NCBI GenBank assembly: GCA_030445275.1
Contig: JAUCSE010000022.1
Coordinates: forward strand, 186,001-250,000
Source of the DNA: Mucilaginibacter sp.
GTDB lineage: Bacteria; Bacteroidota; Bacteroidia; Sphingobacteriales; Sphingobacteriaceae
DNA: 64,000 nucleotides
Direction of reading: 5' to 3'
Shown: positions 27,158-36,053 of the stretch, piece after piece
Position numbering within the stretch: position 1 is the stretch's first letter
Layout: every line of letters starts with the position of its first letter
Notes under the pieces: model-generated
Database searches by the model: none
The model's input: the letters and a program-made list of their open reading frames with translations, nothing else
What the model was told of the DNA's origin: nothing
Translations under genes and position numbers: made by a program

Positions 27158-27162
27158 TTTTT
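27130..27162 (+). terminator. Terminator of peptidase copy 2, immediately before the subtilase start
   Basis: AAAGGGGAG (27130-27138) pairs with CTCCCCTTT (27147-27155) and is followed by ATTTTTTTAA. It ends only 12-15 bases before the ATG at 27174, so the subtilase either depends on read-through or starts from a promoter overlapping the hairpin. Confidence 0.8.
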
Positions 27163-27173
27163 TAATATTTAAT

Positions 27174-29975
27174 ATGGTTAAAAAATTACTTTGTTTTATA
27201 CTGCTTCTATTATGTTTTAAGCCTTTATGGGCTCAAAAGGTTATTAGTGATAAAACCATTAGTGAAATATATAAGGCAACACCAGCTATTGGGCAAGTAA
27301 AAAATAATAGTATTAACTATTACCTGGTTAAATTTAAAAAGCCTGCAATTGCGGGTACTAAAAAGTTTCGCCTTGTAAAAAGAGTATCTTATAACTTTTA
27401 TGTAGTTGCATCGTCAGCAGCTATTTTGCAGGATGAAACCATAGAGAGCATCACCCCGGCAAACTCATCATGGAAAGCCACTGACAATTTATTACAACTC
27501 AGACAAAAACACCCTAACAGTAAGCAACTTATCGAGCTGGTAGTTACATCTCACAGCGATTCGGTTATTAATGATATAAAAAAATATGGTGCTATAATAG
27601 CCCAATCCGCTAATACAATCACGCTAAAAGTTTCTTTACAGCAGCTGCCAGAATTATTACAACAGCCTTATGTTGTTTTTGCAAATGTTACACGCAAAGC
27701 CCACGAAGAGCTGGTAATTAATGATATTGACTTAGGTATAAACAATATCTCGGCTATAGCTGATAATTATACTGACATTGATGGCAGTGGCATAAACGTT
27801 GGTATTAAGGAAGATCACTATGATGATGACCTTGATCTGCTCGGACGATCCTTTAATTCATTTCCGGCATCAAAAATAACTTCCGGGCACGCTACTATTA
27901 TGGCTACGTTAATAGGGGGGAACGGGAACTCATTTATTAAAGGAGTAGGTGCAGCTCCTAAAGTAAGATATACATCGTCAGATTTTGCACAGTTAATGCC
28001 GGATAGCACTGCTATTTTCAAAGCGTTTAATATCAGTGTTCAAAATCACTCGTACGGCACCGGTATTGAAAATTATTACGGTACCGAAGCTGTAGCTTAT
28101 GATAAACAGGTGTTTGAAAATGATTCTATCATCCACGTATTTTCATCAGGCAATATAGGGACAACTACATCAACAACAGGTTTATATAATGGCATTACAA
28201 ATGTTGCCAACCTCTCAGGAACGTTTAAACAGGCCAAAAATGTATTGGTTATTGGCGGTACAGGCCGCACCGGTGTACCCGAAGATCTAAGCTCTGCTGG
28301 CCCTGCATATGATGGCCGTGTTAAACCCGAGCTGGTATCCAATGGCGAAGATGGCACATCGGGAGCTGCTGCTTTGGTTACTGGTACAGTAGCTTTATTA
28401 CAGCAGGCTTATAAAAAACAATTTCATCAATTACCATCGGCAGCACTGGTTAAAAGTGTGCTTATCAATTCTGCGGATGATATTGGCGCACCGGCAGTTG
28501 ATCATAAAACAGGTTACGGGCAATTAAATGCTATAGAAGCCCTGCGAACCATCAATGAAAATCGTATTAAGAAAGGAGCTGTAAGCAACCAACAGCAAAT
28601 GGATTATGCCATAACCGTTCCGGCCTCTTGTTCTGAATTTAAGGTATCATTAGTCTGGAATGATGTACCTGCTACATTAAATGCTCCTGTAGCATTGGTT
28701 AATGATTTGGATCTGTATGTTTCTACTCCCGATGGTCAAACCGTGTTACCATGGACCTTGAGTTCGTATCCATCAGCAGATTCTTTGTCAAAAACGGCAA
28801 AAAGACAAAGGGATACGTTAAACAATATAGAGCAGGTAACGCTGCAAAACCCTGCGGCTGGTAACTATGTAATTCATGTAAAGGGTAACAAAATACCATC
28901 TGGTTCCCAAACTTTTTATATAGCACATCAGGCTGTAATTGCCAACCAGTTTGAATGGATATATCCTTCGGGGCGCGACCAGCTTTTTGCAGCAGATGAG
29001 AATTATCTTCGCTGGCAAAGCTCATTTAGCGTAGCGTCAGGACAACTAAGTGTAAGCTATGACCATGGGGTAACCTGGCAAGCCATCAATAACATCCCCC
29101 TGAAAAATAATTATTACGATTGGACAGCGCCCGATGTATTTAAAACTGCTATGCTTAAGATGGATATTAATGGACAGGCATATATTAGCAAAGAATTTAT
29201 TCTTTCAAAGCCACTGAACCTTGTGGTTGGTTACAATTGCACCGATGGCACCCTGCTGCATTGGAAAGCCCAGCCGGGAGCAATAGGTTATTCAATTTAT
29301 TGCATAAAGGATAATATATTGCAAAAGCTTACTTCTGCTACTGATACCAGCGTCATTATACCAGCTGCTCAACGATCCTCATCATATTTTGCGGTTAGTG
29401 CACAGGGCGATGGTTTTGAAGGAATTAAAAGTTATACCATTGATGTTACCACCCAGGGTGTGGGTTGTTACATTAAAAACCTATTGGCCAATGTAGTTGA
29501 TAATACGATAGTACTTAATTTGCAGATAGGCAGTGTGGTTGGTTTAAAATCAATTAACTGGGAAAAACAAACAAGTGTAAGCAGTTATAAAACGTTGGGC
29601 GTAACTACGGTTGGTAACTCACTTGGTTATCAGTTTACGGATACCGATCCCAAAAAAGGGATACAATATTACAGGGCAAAATTGACCACCAATGATGGTC
29701 AGATCATATACTCTGATTTGGCTGATGCCACATTTTTGCAGGACGGTCAGTTTAAAATTTACCCAAATCCGGTAAGGACAGAATTAAATATACTCAGCGG
29801 CGATATCAATAATTATGAATTTAAACTATATGATGCGGGCGGGCGGTTAAGCATGGATAAAAACATTAATGAGTTGCATAATGTTATCCAGATAAATCTT
29901 GATCCGGGAGTATACGTGTATATAATTTTGCTAAAAGGGAAAGTAATTTATCAGGGTAAAATGATAAAGGTTTAA
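27174..29975 (+). CDS. S8 (subtilisin-like) serine protease with type IX secretion sorting domain
   Basis: This 933-residue protein starts with a signal peptide (about 1-20, LWAQ). The propeptide region runs to about 180. The subtilase domain follows, with His239 (SGHATIMATL), the oxyanion Asn327 (SSGNIG) and Ser396 (GTSGAAAL). The usual DTG/DSG Asp motif is replaced by IKEDHYD at 211-217, so the acid is either Glu213 or Asp214. A jelly-roll-like P domain, PKD/fibronectin-like segments and a C-terminal T9SS type A sorting domain follow (YPNPVRTELNI, then GVYVYIILLKGKVIYQGKMIKV region). The protein should cross the outer membrane by the Por/T9SS machinery and be cell-surface bound or released. 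It follows the HEIGH peptidase by 94 bases. Its stop codon lies inside a terminator stem shared with the next gene. Confidence 0.88.
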   Translation: MVKKLLCFILLLLCFKPLWAQKVISDKTISEIYKATPAIGQVKNNSINYYLVKFKKPAIAGTKKFRLVKRVSYNFYVVASSAAILQDETIESITPANSSWKATDNLLQLRQKHPNSKQLIELVVTSHSDSVINDIKKYGAIIAQSANTITLKVSLQQLPELLQQPYVVFANVTRKAHEELVINDIDLGINNISAIADNYTDIDGSGINVGIKEDHYDDDLDLLGRSFNSFPASKITSGHATIMATLIGGNGNSFIKGVGAAPKVRYTSSDFAQLMPDSTAIFKAFNISVQNHSYGTGIENYYGTEAVAYDKQVFENDSIIHVFSSGNIGTTTSTTGLYNGITNVANLSGTFKQAKNVLVIGGTGRTGVPEDLSSAGPAYDGRVKPELVSNGEDGTSGAAALVTGTVALLQQAYKKQFHQLPSAALVKSVLINSADDIGAPAVDHKTGYGQLNAIEALRTINENRIKKGAVSNQQQMDYAITVPASCSEFKVSLVWNDVPATLNAPVALVNDLDLYVSTPDGQTVLPWTLSSYPSADSLSKTAKRQRDTLNNIEQVTLQNPAAGNYVIHVKGNKIPSGSQTFYIAHQAVIANQFEWIYPSGRDQLFAADENYLRWQSSFSVASGQLSVSYDHGVTWQAINNIPLKNNYYDWTAPDVFKTAMLKMDINGQAYISKEFILSKPLNLVVGYNCTDGTLLHWKAQPGAIGYSIYCIKDNILQKLTSATDTSVIIPAAQRSSSYFAVSAQGDGFEGIKSYTIDVTTQGVGCYIKNLLANVVDNTIVLNLQIGSVVGLKSINWEKQTSVSSYKTLGVTTVGNSLGYQFTDTDPKKGIQYYRAKLTTNDGQIIYSDLADATFLQDGQFKIYPNPVRTELNILSGDINNYEFKLYDAGGRLSMDKNINELHNVIQINLDPGVYVYIILLKGKVIYQGKMIKV

Positions 29976-30002
29976 GGCCTAGCCTTAAACCTTTATTTTT
30001 TT
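29964..30002. terminator. Bidirectional terminator overlapping both convergent stop codons
   Basis: ATAAAGGTTTAAGGC (29964-29978) pairs perfectly with GCCTTAAACCTTTAT (29982-29996) around a 3-base loop, followed by a T-tract. The left arm contains the TAA of the subtilase and the right arm the TAA of the MATE gene on the other strand. Confidence 0.9.
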
Positions 30003-31409
30003 CCATTTGCCACGTTTAAACAAAATATAGGCAGCTACGGTAATTCCAACTTCAGCAACCGGGATGGATATAAAAACACCGGTTGGCCCCATTTGCAGGT
30101 ACTTGGCTAAAAAATAGGCAAAGGGGATTTGAAATACCCAAAATGCAAATACGTTTATTTTGGTGGGTGTCCAGGTATCACCTGCACCGTTAAATGCGCT
30201 GGTTAAAACCATACCCACTCCGTAAATAATAAAACCGCCACTTAAAATATTCAAAGCTCTGGCTGCTACTTTTTTCACAGCCTCATCTTCCGTAAAAAAT
30301 GATGCAAACAAGTGGCCGCAGGTTAAAAAGAGAACACTCACAATGCCTAAAAATATAACCGCGTATTTTATGGTTTGAAATACTGATTGCTCGGCCCTGT
30401 CTACATGTCCGGCTCCTAAGTTTTGGCCAACTAATGTCGCTGCTGCATTGCTCAATCCCCAGGCGGGCAGTAAAAAGAACATCATCAATCGCAGGGAAGT
30501 TTGGTAACCCGCAGAACCATGATCACCGCCGGTGGTGGCCACTAATTCAGCCAGAAAGATCCAGCTGCAACTGGCTATTACAAATTGCAAAATGCCCGGT
30601 GCCGCAATTTTTATGATCGCCTTGATCTGTGACCAGTCGGGTATAAAGTAACTTAACTTTATTTTTAGCGCATTTTTATTATTGAATAAATTGTAAATCT
30701 GGTAAACAACGCCTAATCCTCGACCGATAGTGGTAGCTATTGCAGCGCCGGTTAAACCAAATGCCGGAATAGGGCCCAGGCCGTTGATAAATATTGGGCA
30801 TAATATAATGTTGGCTGTGTTAGCTATCCATAAACTACGCATGGCAATAGCGGCATTGCCTGCCCCTCTGAAAATGCCATTAATTAAGAATAACAAAACG
30901 ATAATCATACTGCCGCCCATCATGATGCGTACAAATGGAGTTCCATGATCAGCAGTTTGTGCTGAAGCGCCCATGATCAAAAGAAGGTCATGGGCATGAA
31001 GAAAACCGAAAATACTGATTGCCAGATTGACAATTACCGCTATTACAATGGTTTGCATCCCCGCTTTTGATGCAGCTTCGGGATCTTTTTCGCCAATGCG
31101 GCGGGCAACAACGGCTGTTGCGGCCATACTTAAACCTATGGCTAATGAATATATTACAGTTAGTACCGATTCGGTTAAGCCAACCGTTTGGATGGCATGA
31201 CTGCTGTTTTTTAAATGACCCACAAAATATAGATCAACCAATGCGAAAACGGATTCCATTGCCATTTCCAGCATCATAGGGATAGCCAGTAAAATAATAG
31301 CTTTTTTAATGCTGATAGCGGTTAGATCAACTTCGGCACCTTTTAATGATTGTTTTAAAATAGTAAAAAAAGAAGATAATTTACCCTTGGTATTTGTTGA
31401 TTGTGACAT
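29985..31409 (-). CDS. MATE-family efflux transporter
   Basis: This 474-residue inner-membrane protein has about 12 hydrophobic helices in two repeated halves, the layout of the MATE (NorM/DinF-like) multidrug exporters. These use Na+ or H+ gradients to expel cationic drugs or metabolites. Typical segments are AIPMMLEMAMESVFALVDLYFVGHL near the N-terminus, GAGNAAIAMRSLWIANTANIILCPIFI in the middle, and NAAATLVGQNLGAGHVDRAE after the midpoint. The gene ends inside the terminator it shares with the subtilase. Upstream lie two copies of a 12-base direct repeat that may be a regulator site. Substrate is unknown. Confidence 0.92.
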   Translation of the reverse strand: MSQSTNTKGKLSSFFTILKQSLKGAEVDLTAISIKKAIILLAIPMMLEMAMESVFALVDLYFVGHLKNSSHAIQTVGLTESVLTVIYSLAIGLSMAATAVVARRIGEKDPEAASKAGMQTIVIAVIVNLAISIFGFLHAHDLLLIMGASAQTADHGTPFVRIMMGGSMIIVLLFLINGIFRGAGNAAIAMRSLWIANTANIILCPIFINGLGPIPAFGLTGAAIATTIGRGLGVVYQIYNLFNNKNALKIKLSYFIPDWSQIKAIIKIAAPGILQFVIASCSWIFLAELVATTGGDHGSAGYQTSLRLMMFFLLPAWGLSNAAATLVGQNLGAGHVDRAEQSVFQTIKYAVIFLGIVSVLFLTCGHLFASFFTEDEAVKKVAARALNILSGGFIIYGVGMVLTSAFNGAGDTWTPTKINVFAFWVFQIPFAYFLAKYLQMGPTGVFISIPVAEVGITVAAYILFKRGKWKKIKV

Positions 31410-31947
31410 AAATGAAAACTTGTATTAGGTAGATTAATGTTTATCGGCCGGGATGGTCAGTCCAGGTCGTTAACTATGATTTTAAGGATACAAGATCAGG
31501 CAATGTTGTAACTGATTTTGTACTTATGAAACCTTTTGGTTACAAATATAGTGAAGCCTTTTGGTTACGCAAGTGGGTGTAGTTTATATTTTCATCGGTT
31601 ATTGGTCTGATGCGTATTACTTTAGCTTAAATAAGGCTTAAGTATTTGAGCAATTTAGGCCTGTTTTGTTACATTGCAAATGAAAAATAAAAATTTTATA
31701 GTTCGCAGAAGGCATACATTAGTTGTTTTACCATTTTGAAATAATAGCCTTCTCATTATGAGTCAATATCCTCCTTGGTTAATTTATCACTTTCTGAAAA
31801 ATATGTATTTAAACGCCAAAAACAAGGTTTGTAACGATTTATAAATATAATGGCATTGCTTTGGTATACTTAGGTAAAGTGTTATAGAAAGCCTTTAATG
31901 TAATGGCAAACATTTAACATTTGAGGAGTATATTAAAGCTTAATGTT
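31410..31947. other. Intergenic region between divergent genes
   Basis: About 540 bases separate the MATE gene from a small membrane-protein gene. The notable content is a 12-base direct repeat (CCTTTTGGTTAC at 31532-31543 and 31557-31568). No other structure stands out. Confidence 0.5.
31532..31568. promoter_or_regulatory. Direct repeat CCTTTTGGTTAC upstream of the MATE gene
   Basis: Two exact 12-base copies begin 25 bases apart, about 125-160 bases upstream of the MATE start. A spacing of about 2.4 helical turns could suit a regulator binding two sites. This is an inference from the repeat alone. Confidence 0.35.
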
Positions 31948-32121
31948 ATGTACTTAGTAATAATTGAAATAGTTTGCTTTTTGGCCTTTATGATCCTGCC
32001 ATTCATCGGCCCACGGAAAAAGAAGAAAAAGATGATGATTAAAAGGAGTAGGTTCAATAATAATGCATCCTATGCCGTGAATAAAAAAGGTTACCTGGAA
32101 AGAGCCACCATGAGCAGGTAA
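31948..32121 (+). CDS. Small membrane protein with a polybasic segment
   Basis: This is a 57-residue open frame. It begins MYLVIIEIVCFLAFMILPFI, one probable membrane helix, followed at once by GPRKKKKKMMIKR and a polar tail ending MSR. The positive cluster right after the helix predicts an outside-in (N-out) single-span protein. The frame extends to a TTG at 31921, but the ATG at 31948 begins directly at the helix. I recognise no family. It is isolated, with a terminator about 120 bases downstream, which favours a real small gene. Confidence is moderate at best. Confidence 0.4.
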   Translation: MYLVIIEIVCFLAFMILPFIGPRKKKKKMMIKRSRFNNNASYAVNKKGYLERATMSR

Positions 32122-32242
32122 TATAATTTACCGGTCGTCTTTTAAAAGATATAAAATGAAGTACCAAAGTATAAGCTACAATTTGGTGTTGTGCTCAAGA
32201 AACTTGCTTTTTAATTTGTAAGTAAATTTAGGTTCTGATTGG

Positions 32243-32270
32243 AAGCCGGGGGTAGTTGCCCGGCTTTTTT
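32243..32270 (+). terminator. Terminator after the small membrane-protein gene
   Basis: AAGCCGGG (32243-32250) pairs with CCCGGCTT (32259-32266), with an 8-base loop and a run of six Ts. Confidence 0.75.
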
Positions 32271-32346
32271 ACCATCCTTGTTTCAAAATACTATATAAAG
32301 CATTCATAGATAGCCTAATTAAAATACCATATATAATATCAAAATG

Positions 32347-32380
32347 AAAAAGCTCTGTCCTGAAAAGAATAGAGCTTTTT
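32347..32380 (-). terminator. Terminator of the PUL operon
   Basis: AAAAAGCTCT (32347-32356) pairs with AGAGCTTTTT (32371-32380). It lies just after the last minus-strand gene of the polysaccharide operon; A/T runs on both sides could serve either strand. Confidence 0.7.
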
Positions 32381-32399
32381 TGTAAATAGACGTTATCTG

Positions 32400-33572
32400 T
32401 TAATTTAGCCAGATGAGTGGATGTCTTACCGGTAAATTTCTGATGATCTCCTCGTCGGTAGGCGAGTGCTCCAGGCTTTTCCAGGCGCTTAACCAATTTT
32501 CATTACCATAGGCTGCAGCTCCAAAAACTAAAGAGGGTTGGGCAACAGGCCAGCTTTCCCAGTGCATTACATCATGCGGGTAAGGCCAGGTATTTTTATC
32601 TTTTAGATAAGGATACAAAAATTCGATCCCTTTTTTAATCGAACGACCATCAGATGTTTGATAAGTCCATAAATTGTCCGTTTTGTTACTTAATAGCTGA
32701 CAAATGGTAGTCATGGCATCCAGGTTAAATATAGAATAGCCGTAGGGTTTAGTCCGCTTTAACTCCAGCGGAAAACTGCCATCGACGGCTATCTGACTAG
32801 GTAATAAAACTTCTTTGAAGCGATTACGGCAAAAGTCCATAATCTCTTTATTGCCGGTGAATTTTGCAAAACAGGCAGCTTGCATTGTCCAGCAGGTACC
32901 GTGATTGTTTTTGGCGTTCATCTCGTCCTTGCCGTATTGATGTGTGGTAAGCCAGGTAATATATTGATTAAACCAACTTTTAATGCCTTCCATGGTTTGT
33001 TTATCAATCAGGGGAGAGGTTTGCATAGCTTCCAATCCTTGTACTACCTCCATCAGCTGTATGGTATCAATAATGCCGATACCCCGGCCGGTAGCAACAC
33101 CTTTAATGGCCTGGGCATACTGCAGGTTCGGATTCATCAATGTTTCGGGATTAATAAACCATGCTTTCAGGTGCCAAAGCGCTTGCGTAACATATTTTTT
33201 ATCACCAGTGATTTTGTAGGCCGATGCCAGGGCACCTATGATCCGGCTAAAACGGATCATGGCTAAACGATGGGCAACAAAATTCTGCGGATTGGTGAGT
33301 CCATCTTTCTGAATATAAGGGCCACCCGGGTTTTGCGGATTGGGCCACCAATAATCACCTTCCGAATAAAAGTCGTGCTTGCCTCCACTGCTACGGGTAC
33401 AGGTTTCAGCGGTAACAGTTATAGGTTGCTGCTTCATTGCCCAGGCAGCTTCCTTTAGTATGTCCTGCTTTAATGTAGCAGTTACCTGTTCCTTAACTGA
33501 TGGTTGGGTATCTGTCCGCCAGCTCAGCAGTAGCAGAGCTGATAAAAATAATATATACCGTATTTTAAACAT
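32400..33572 (-). CDS. Alginate-lyase-family polysaccharide lyase (1 of 3)
   Basis: This is a secreted (alpha/alpha)-barrel lyase of the alginate_lyase (PF05426) superfamily, which breaks uronate polymers by beta-elimination. The signal peptide covers about residues 1-24. Conserved motifs are GDYWWPNP, MNPNLQYAQAIKGVATGRGIGIID, NNHGTCW with the catalytic His near residue 224, and ELKRTKPYGYSIFN. The layout resembles family PL38-type enzymes more than classical PL5, but the family number is uncertain. The ATG at 33572 is preferred; a GTG just before it at 33575 would put the genes base-to-base. It is the last gene of susC-susD-PL-GH2-PL, 3 bases after the GH2 stop, so tight co-expression is expected. 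Confidence 0.85.
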   Translation of the reverse strand: MFKIRYILFLSALLLLSWRTDTQPSVKEQVTATLKQDILKEAAWAMKQQPITVTAETCTRSSGGKHDFYSEGDYWWPNPQNPGGPYIQKDGLTNPQNFVAHRLAMIRFSRIIGALASAYKITGDKKYVTQALWHLKAWFINPETLMNPNLQYAQAIKGVATGRGIGIIDTIQLMEVVQGLEAMQTSPLIDKQTMEGIKSWFNQYITWLTTHQYGKDEMNAKNNHGTCWTMQAACFAKFTGNKEIMDFCRNRFKEVLLPSQIAVDGSFPLELKRTKPYGYSIFNLDAMTTICQLLSNKTDNLWTYQTSDGRSIKKGIEFLYPYLKDKNTWPYPHDVMHWESWPVAQPSLVFGAAAYGNENWLSAWKSLEHSPTDEEIIRNLPVRHPLIWLN

Positions 33573-33575
33573 CAC

Positions 33576-36035
33576 TTATAGGTTTATGAATGCCGTTGAT
33601 AATCCTGGTGATTGTACACCAACCACGCTTTTGCCATTATTTGTTTTTACGCTGATCAAAGCACAGCCATTATAAGCCTGTACTTTACGTGATCCGCGCG
33701 AAGTACCCAGGTCGTCTATCAGCGTACCATCACCGGTTAACGAAAAGGCTATCCAGTTAATGGCATCCAGACATTGCACACCTTTGCAGTCTACCAGCTT
33801 TACCTGTATAGTAGCTATACCATTTCCGTCTTTGATCTTTTCAATTAATATTTTGTCTGGTTTATCCCATTTTTCTGTTTGATATTGCTGACTGATTTGG
33901 TCGGTAAGGGTTTGCTTGCCTTTGTGGGCTGCTACCTTAATATCATTATTGCCCGTTTGCAAAGGAACCATCCAGCGTAAACCCGCTGCAGGGAAATCCT
34001 GGCTATTGCGTTTTTTTACACCATAGCTTTTACCATTTACAAAAAGCTCGGCATTATCGCAGTTAGAATATACTTTAACCATTTTTTGTTCACCGGCATC
34101 CCCCCAGCGAACCGGCCAGCTATGACCGTAAATATGTGCCATAGGTTTATCCGTCCAGTACGATTGAAATACATAATAAGATTCTTTAGGAGTAAGATCA
34201 CGCTCTACAACACCTTTCTGATTCATATAAGGGATGGGATTATCCGGACGAATAGGAGTCGAGAAATCTTTAAACACCCAAAATGCCGATCCTGTTAACC
34301 AAGACATGGTTTCCTGCTCTTTCAAATGCCAGTCGAACAGGTTACAGATATAACTTTCGCTCCAATCGCCGTCTTTGGAAGCCCGTGCTGCACCTCCATA
34401 TAAGGAAGCATCGCCCAGGCGCTCATCAGTGCCATTCTTGGTTTTGATCAGGCTTAATGCCTTATCAGGGTTTTCAGAATGACGCAGGGCATGGCTATCA
34501 CCACCCCATTCGGCGTGGAAAAAGTGTTTTACTTTTTTAAACTCATCCTCTGATGTCTGTTTATATTCGGTATATAAACCCCGGTACCAGCCCGCCCAGA
34601 TAGAGGGAGAGTAAACATCGGGTATATCCTTACAAAAATCGCAACGTCTGATGGTTGTTTTGCGTGATGGGTCAAGCCGGTGAGCCAGATCGTTTTGCGT
34701 TTTCATAAACGTTCTGATCTGTTCTTTATCAAATACAGGAAAATCACCTTCCCAATCGTTCTCATTACCCAGTCCCCACAAAATAATAGCCGGATGATTA
34801 AAGTGTTGTTCAATCATGTTGGTCATCATCTGTTTGGCCTGGTTCTGGTAGCCCTCGCCGCCCAAACCACCACGACACCATGGTTCCTCTTCCCAAACCA
34901 ATATACCCAGGCTATCACATAAATTCAATATAGTTCTTGATTGCTGATAGTGGCCCAGCCTGATAAAGTTAACACCCATATCCTTCATCATTTGCATTTC
35001 TTGATGCATCATGCTATCGCTCATGGCTTCGGCTACACCTGCCTGATCCTCATGACGATGAGTGCCTCGCAATAGCAGGCGTTTGCCATTCAGGTAAAAA
35101 GGCCCATTATCGGCAAATTCAAAATCGCGGAATCCTATTTTTTCGGTTTGTACATCAGTTTGATCACCTGATTTTATCGATACCTCAACCGTGTATAAGA
35201 CAGGATTACCCGGCAACCATAACTTTGGTTTTTTAACATGGAAAGTGCCAATAGCAATATCACCAGACAGGTTATTCAGATTATAAGTTTTGCTGGCAAC
35301 AATTTTACCTTGTGGATCAATAAGCTTTACTAATCCTTCGGCATTGGTGGCACTGGCCGGATTGTAAAACCTTGCTTTAATTTGCACTTCACCTTGCTTG
35401 CCTTCCTTGTCGGTTTGAGCAGTAGCAAATATTTTATCCAATGAAAGTGAAGGGACATATACCAGGTTCAGATACCGATAAAGCCCACCATAAACATTAA
35501 AGTCTGATAATTGAGATGGTATGGTTTCCAGATCGCGCGAATTATCACACCTGATCTCGATGGGTATGTGGCCTTTAAAACGTTTTTGATATACATCAGT
35601 TTTTTTGAAATCCTCAACTGCCTTAGTAATATCAACGGTCCATTCGTCATATCCACCCAGGTGGCTACCTACTTTGGTGGTATACACATACACCTCAGTT
35701 TTTTGCCCGGCACCTTCAAAATGCAGTAGGGTCTGTCCGTTAGCATAAGGATTTTTTATATCCAGTTGGGTGCGATACCAGCCAGGTCCCTGGTAATAGT
35801 TTATATCCGGGTCAACTGCATCACGTGCATTAAAGCAATGGGGCAGGTTTACCTTTTGCCATACTGGTACACTTTCGGGGTTACCTGGTGTAACCGGGCG
35901 CACAGCTTCCCATACACCGCCAATATCCTGTTTTAAAAACTCCCAGTTATTGGTAAGCCGTGTTTTTTGCTGAGCGTAACTAAGTGTGCCCAGAGCGTAA
36001 ATGAAAATTGAAAATAATAATATTGATCTTTTCAT
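33576..36035 (-). CDS. Glycoside hydrolase family 2 enzyme (beta-galactosidase/glucuronidase-like)
   Basis: This 819-residue secreted enzyme has a signal peptide ending SYAQ. The GH2 order follows: sugar-binding jelly roll (LTNNWEFLKQDIGGVW, NLPHCFNARDAVDP), immunoglobulin-like domain, TIM barrel (LLRGTHRHEDQAGVAEAMSD, FIRLGHYQQS), and C-terminal beta domains. The acid/base is Glu425 in GNEND and the nucleophile is Glu509 in HAEWGG, a spacing normal for GH2. The GH2 family includes beta-galactosidases, glucuronidases and mannosidases, and the sugar cannot be fixed by eye. It sits between two lyase genes (18 and 3 bases away). It probably removes a side or terminal sugar from the uronate polymer or its fragments. 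Confidence 0.9.
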   Translation of the reverse strand: MKRSILLFSIFIYALGTLSYAQQKTRLTNNWEFLKQDIGGVWEAVRPVTPGNPESVPVWQKVNLPHCFNARDAVDPDINYYQGPGWYRTQLDIKNPYANGQTLLHFEGAGQKTEVYVYTTKVGSHLGGYDEWTVDITKAVEDFKKTDVYQKRFKGHIPIEIRCDNSRDLETIPSQLSDFNVYGGLYRYLNLVYVPSLSLDKIFATAQTDKEGKQGEVQIKARFYNPASATNAEGLVKLIDPQGKIVASKTYNLNNLSGDIAIGTFHVKKPKLWLPGNPVLYTVEVSIKSGDQTDVQTEKIGFRDFEFADNGPFYLNGKRLLLRGTHRHEDQAGVAEAMSDSMMHQEMQMMKDMGVNFIRLGHYQQSRTILNLCDSLGILVWEEEPWCRGGLGGEGYQNQAKQMMTNMIEQHFNHPAIILWGLGNENDWEGDFPVFDKEQIRTFMKTQNDLAHRLDPSRKTTIRRCDFCKDIPDVYSPSIWAGWYRGLYTEYKQTSEDEFKKVKHFFHAEWGGDSHALRHSENPDKALSLIKTKNGTDERLGDASLYGGAARASKDGDWSESYICNLFDWHLKEQETMSWLTGSAFWVFKDFSTPIRPDNPIPYMNQKGVVERDLTPKESYYVFQSYWTDKPMAHIYGHSWPVRWGDAGEQKMVKVYSNCDNAELFVNGKSYGVKKRNSQDFPAAGLRWMVPLQTGNNDIKVAAHKGKQTLTDQISQQYQTEKWDKPDKILIEKIKDGNGIATIQVKLVDCKGVQCLDAINWIAFSLTGDGTLIDDLGTSRGSRKVQAYNGCALISVKTNNGKSVVGVQSPGLSTAFINL

Positions 36036-36053
36036 AGATGTATCAAAAATCCG

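Noticed and set aside
34086..34298. Short plus-strand open frames over the GH2 and lyase genes
   Set aside because: They are antisense to genes with complete catalytic motifs and have no independent support.
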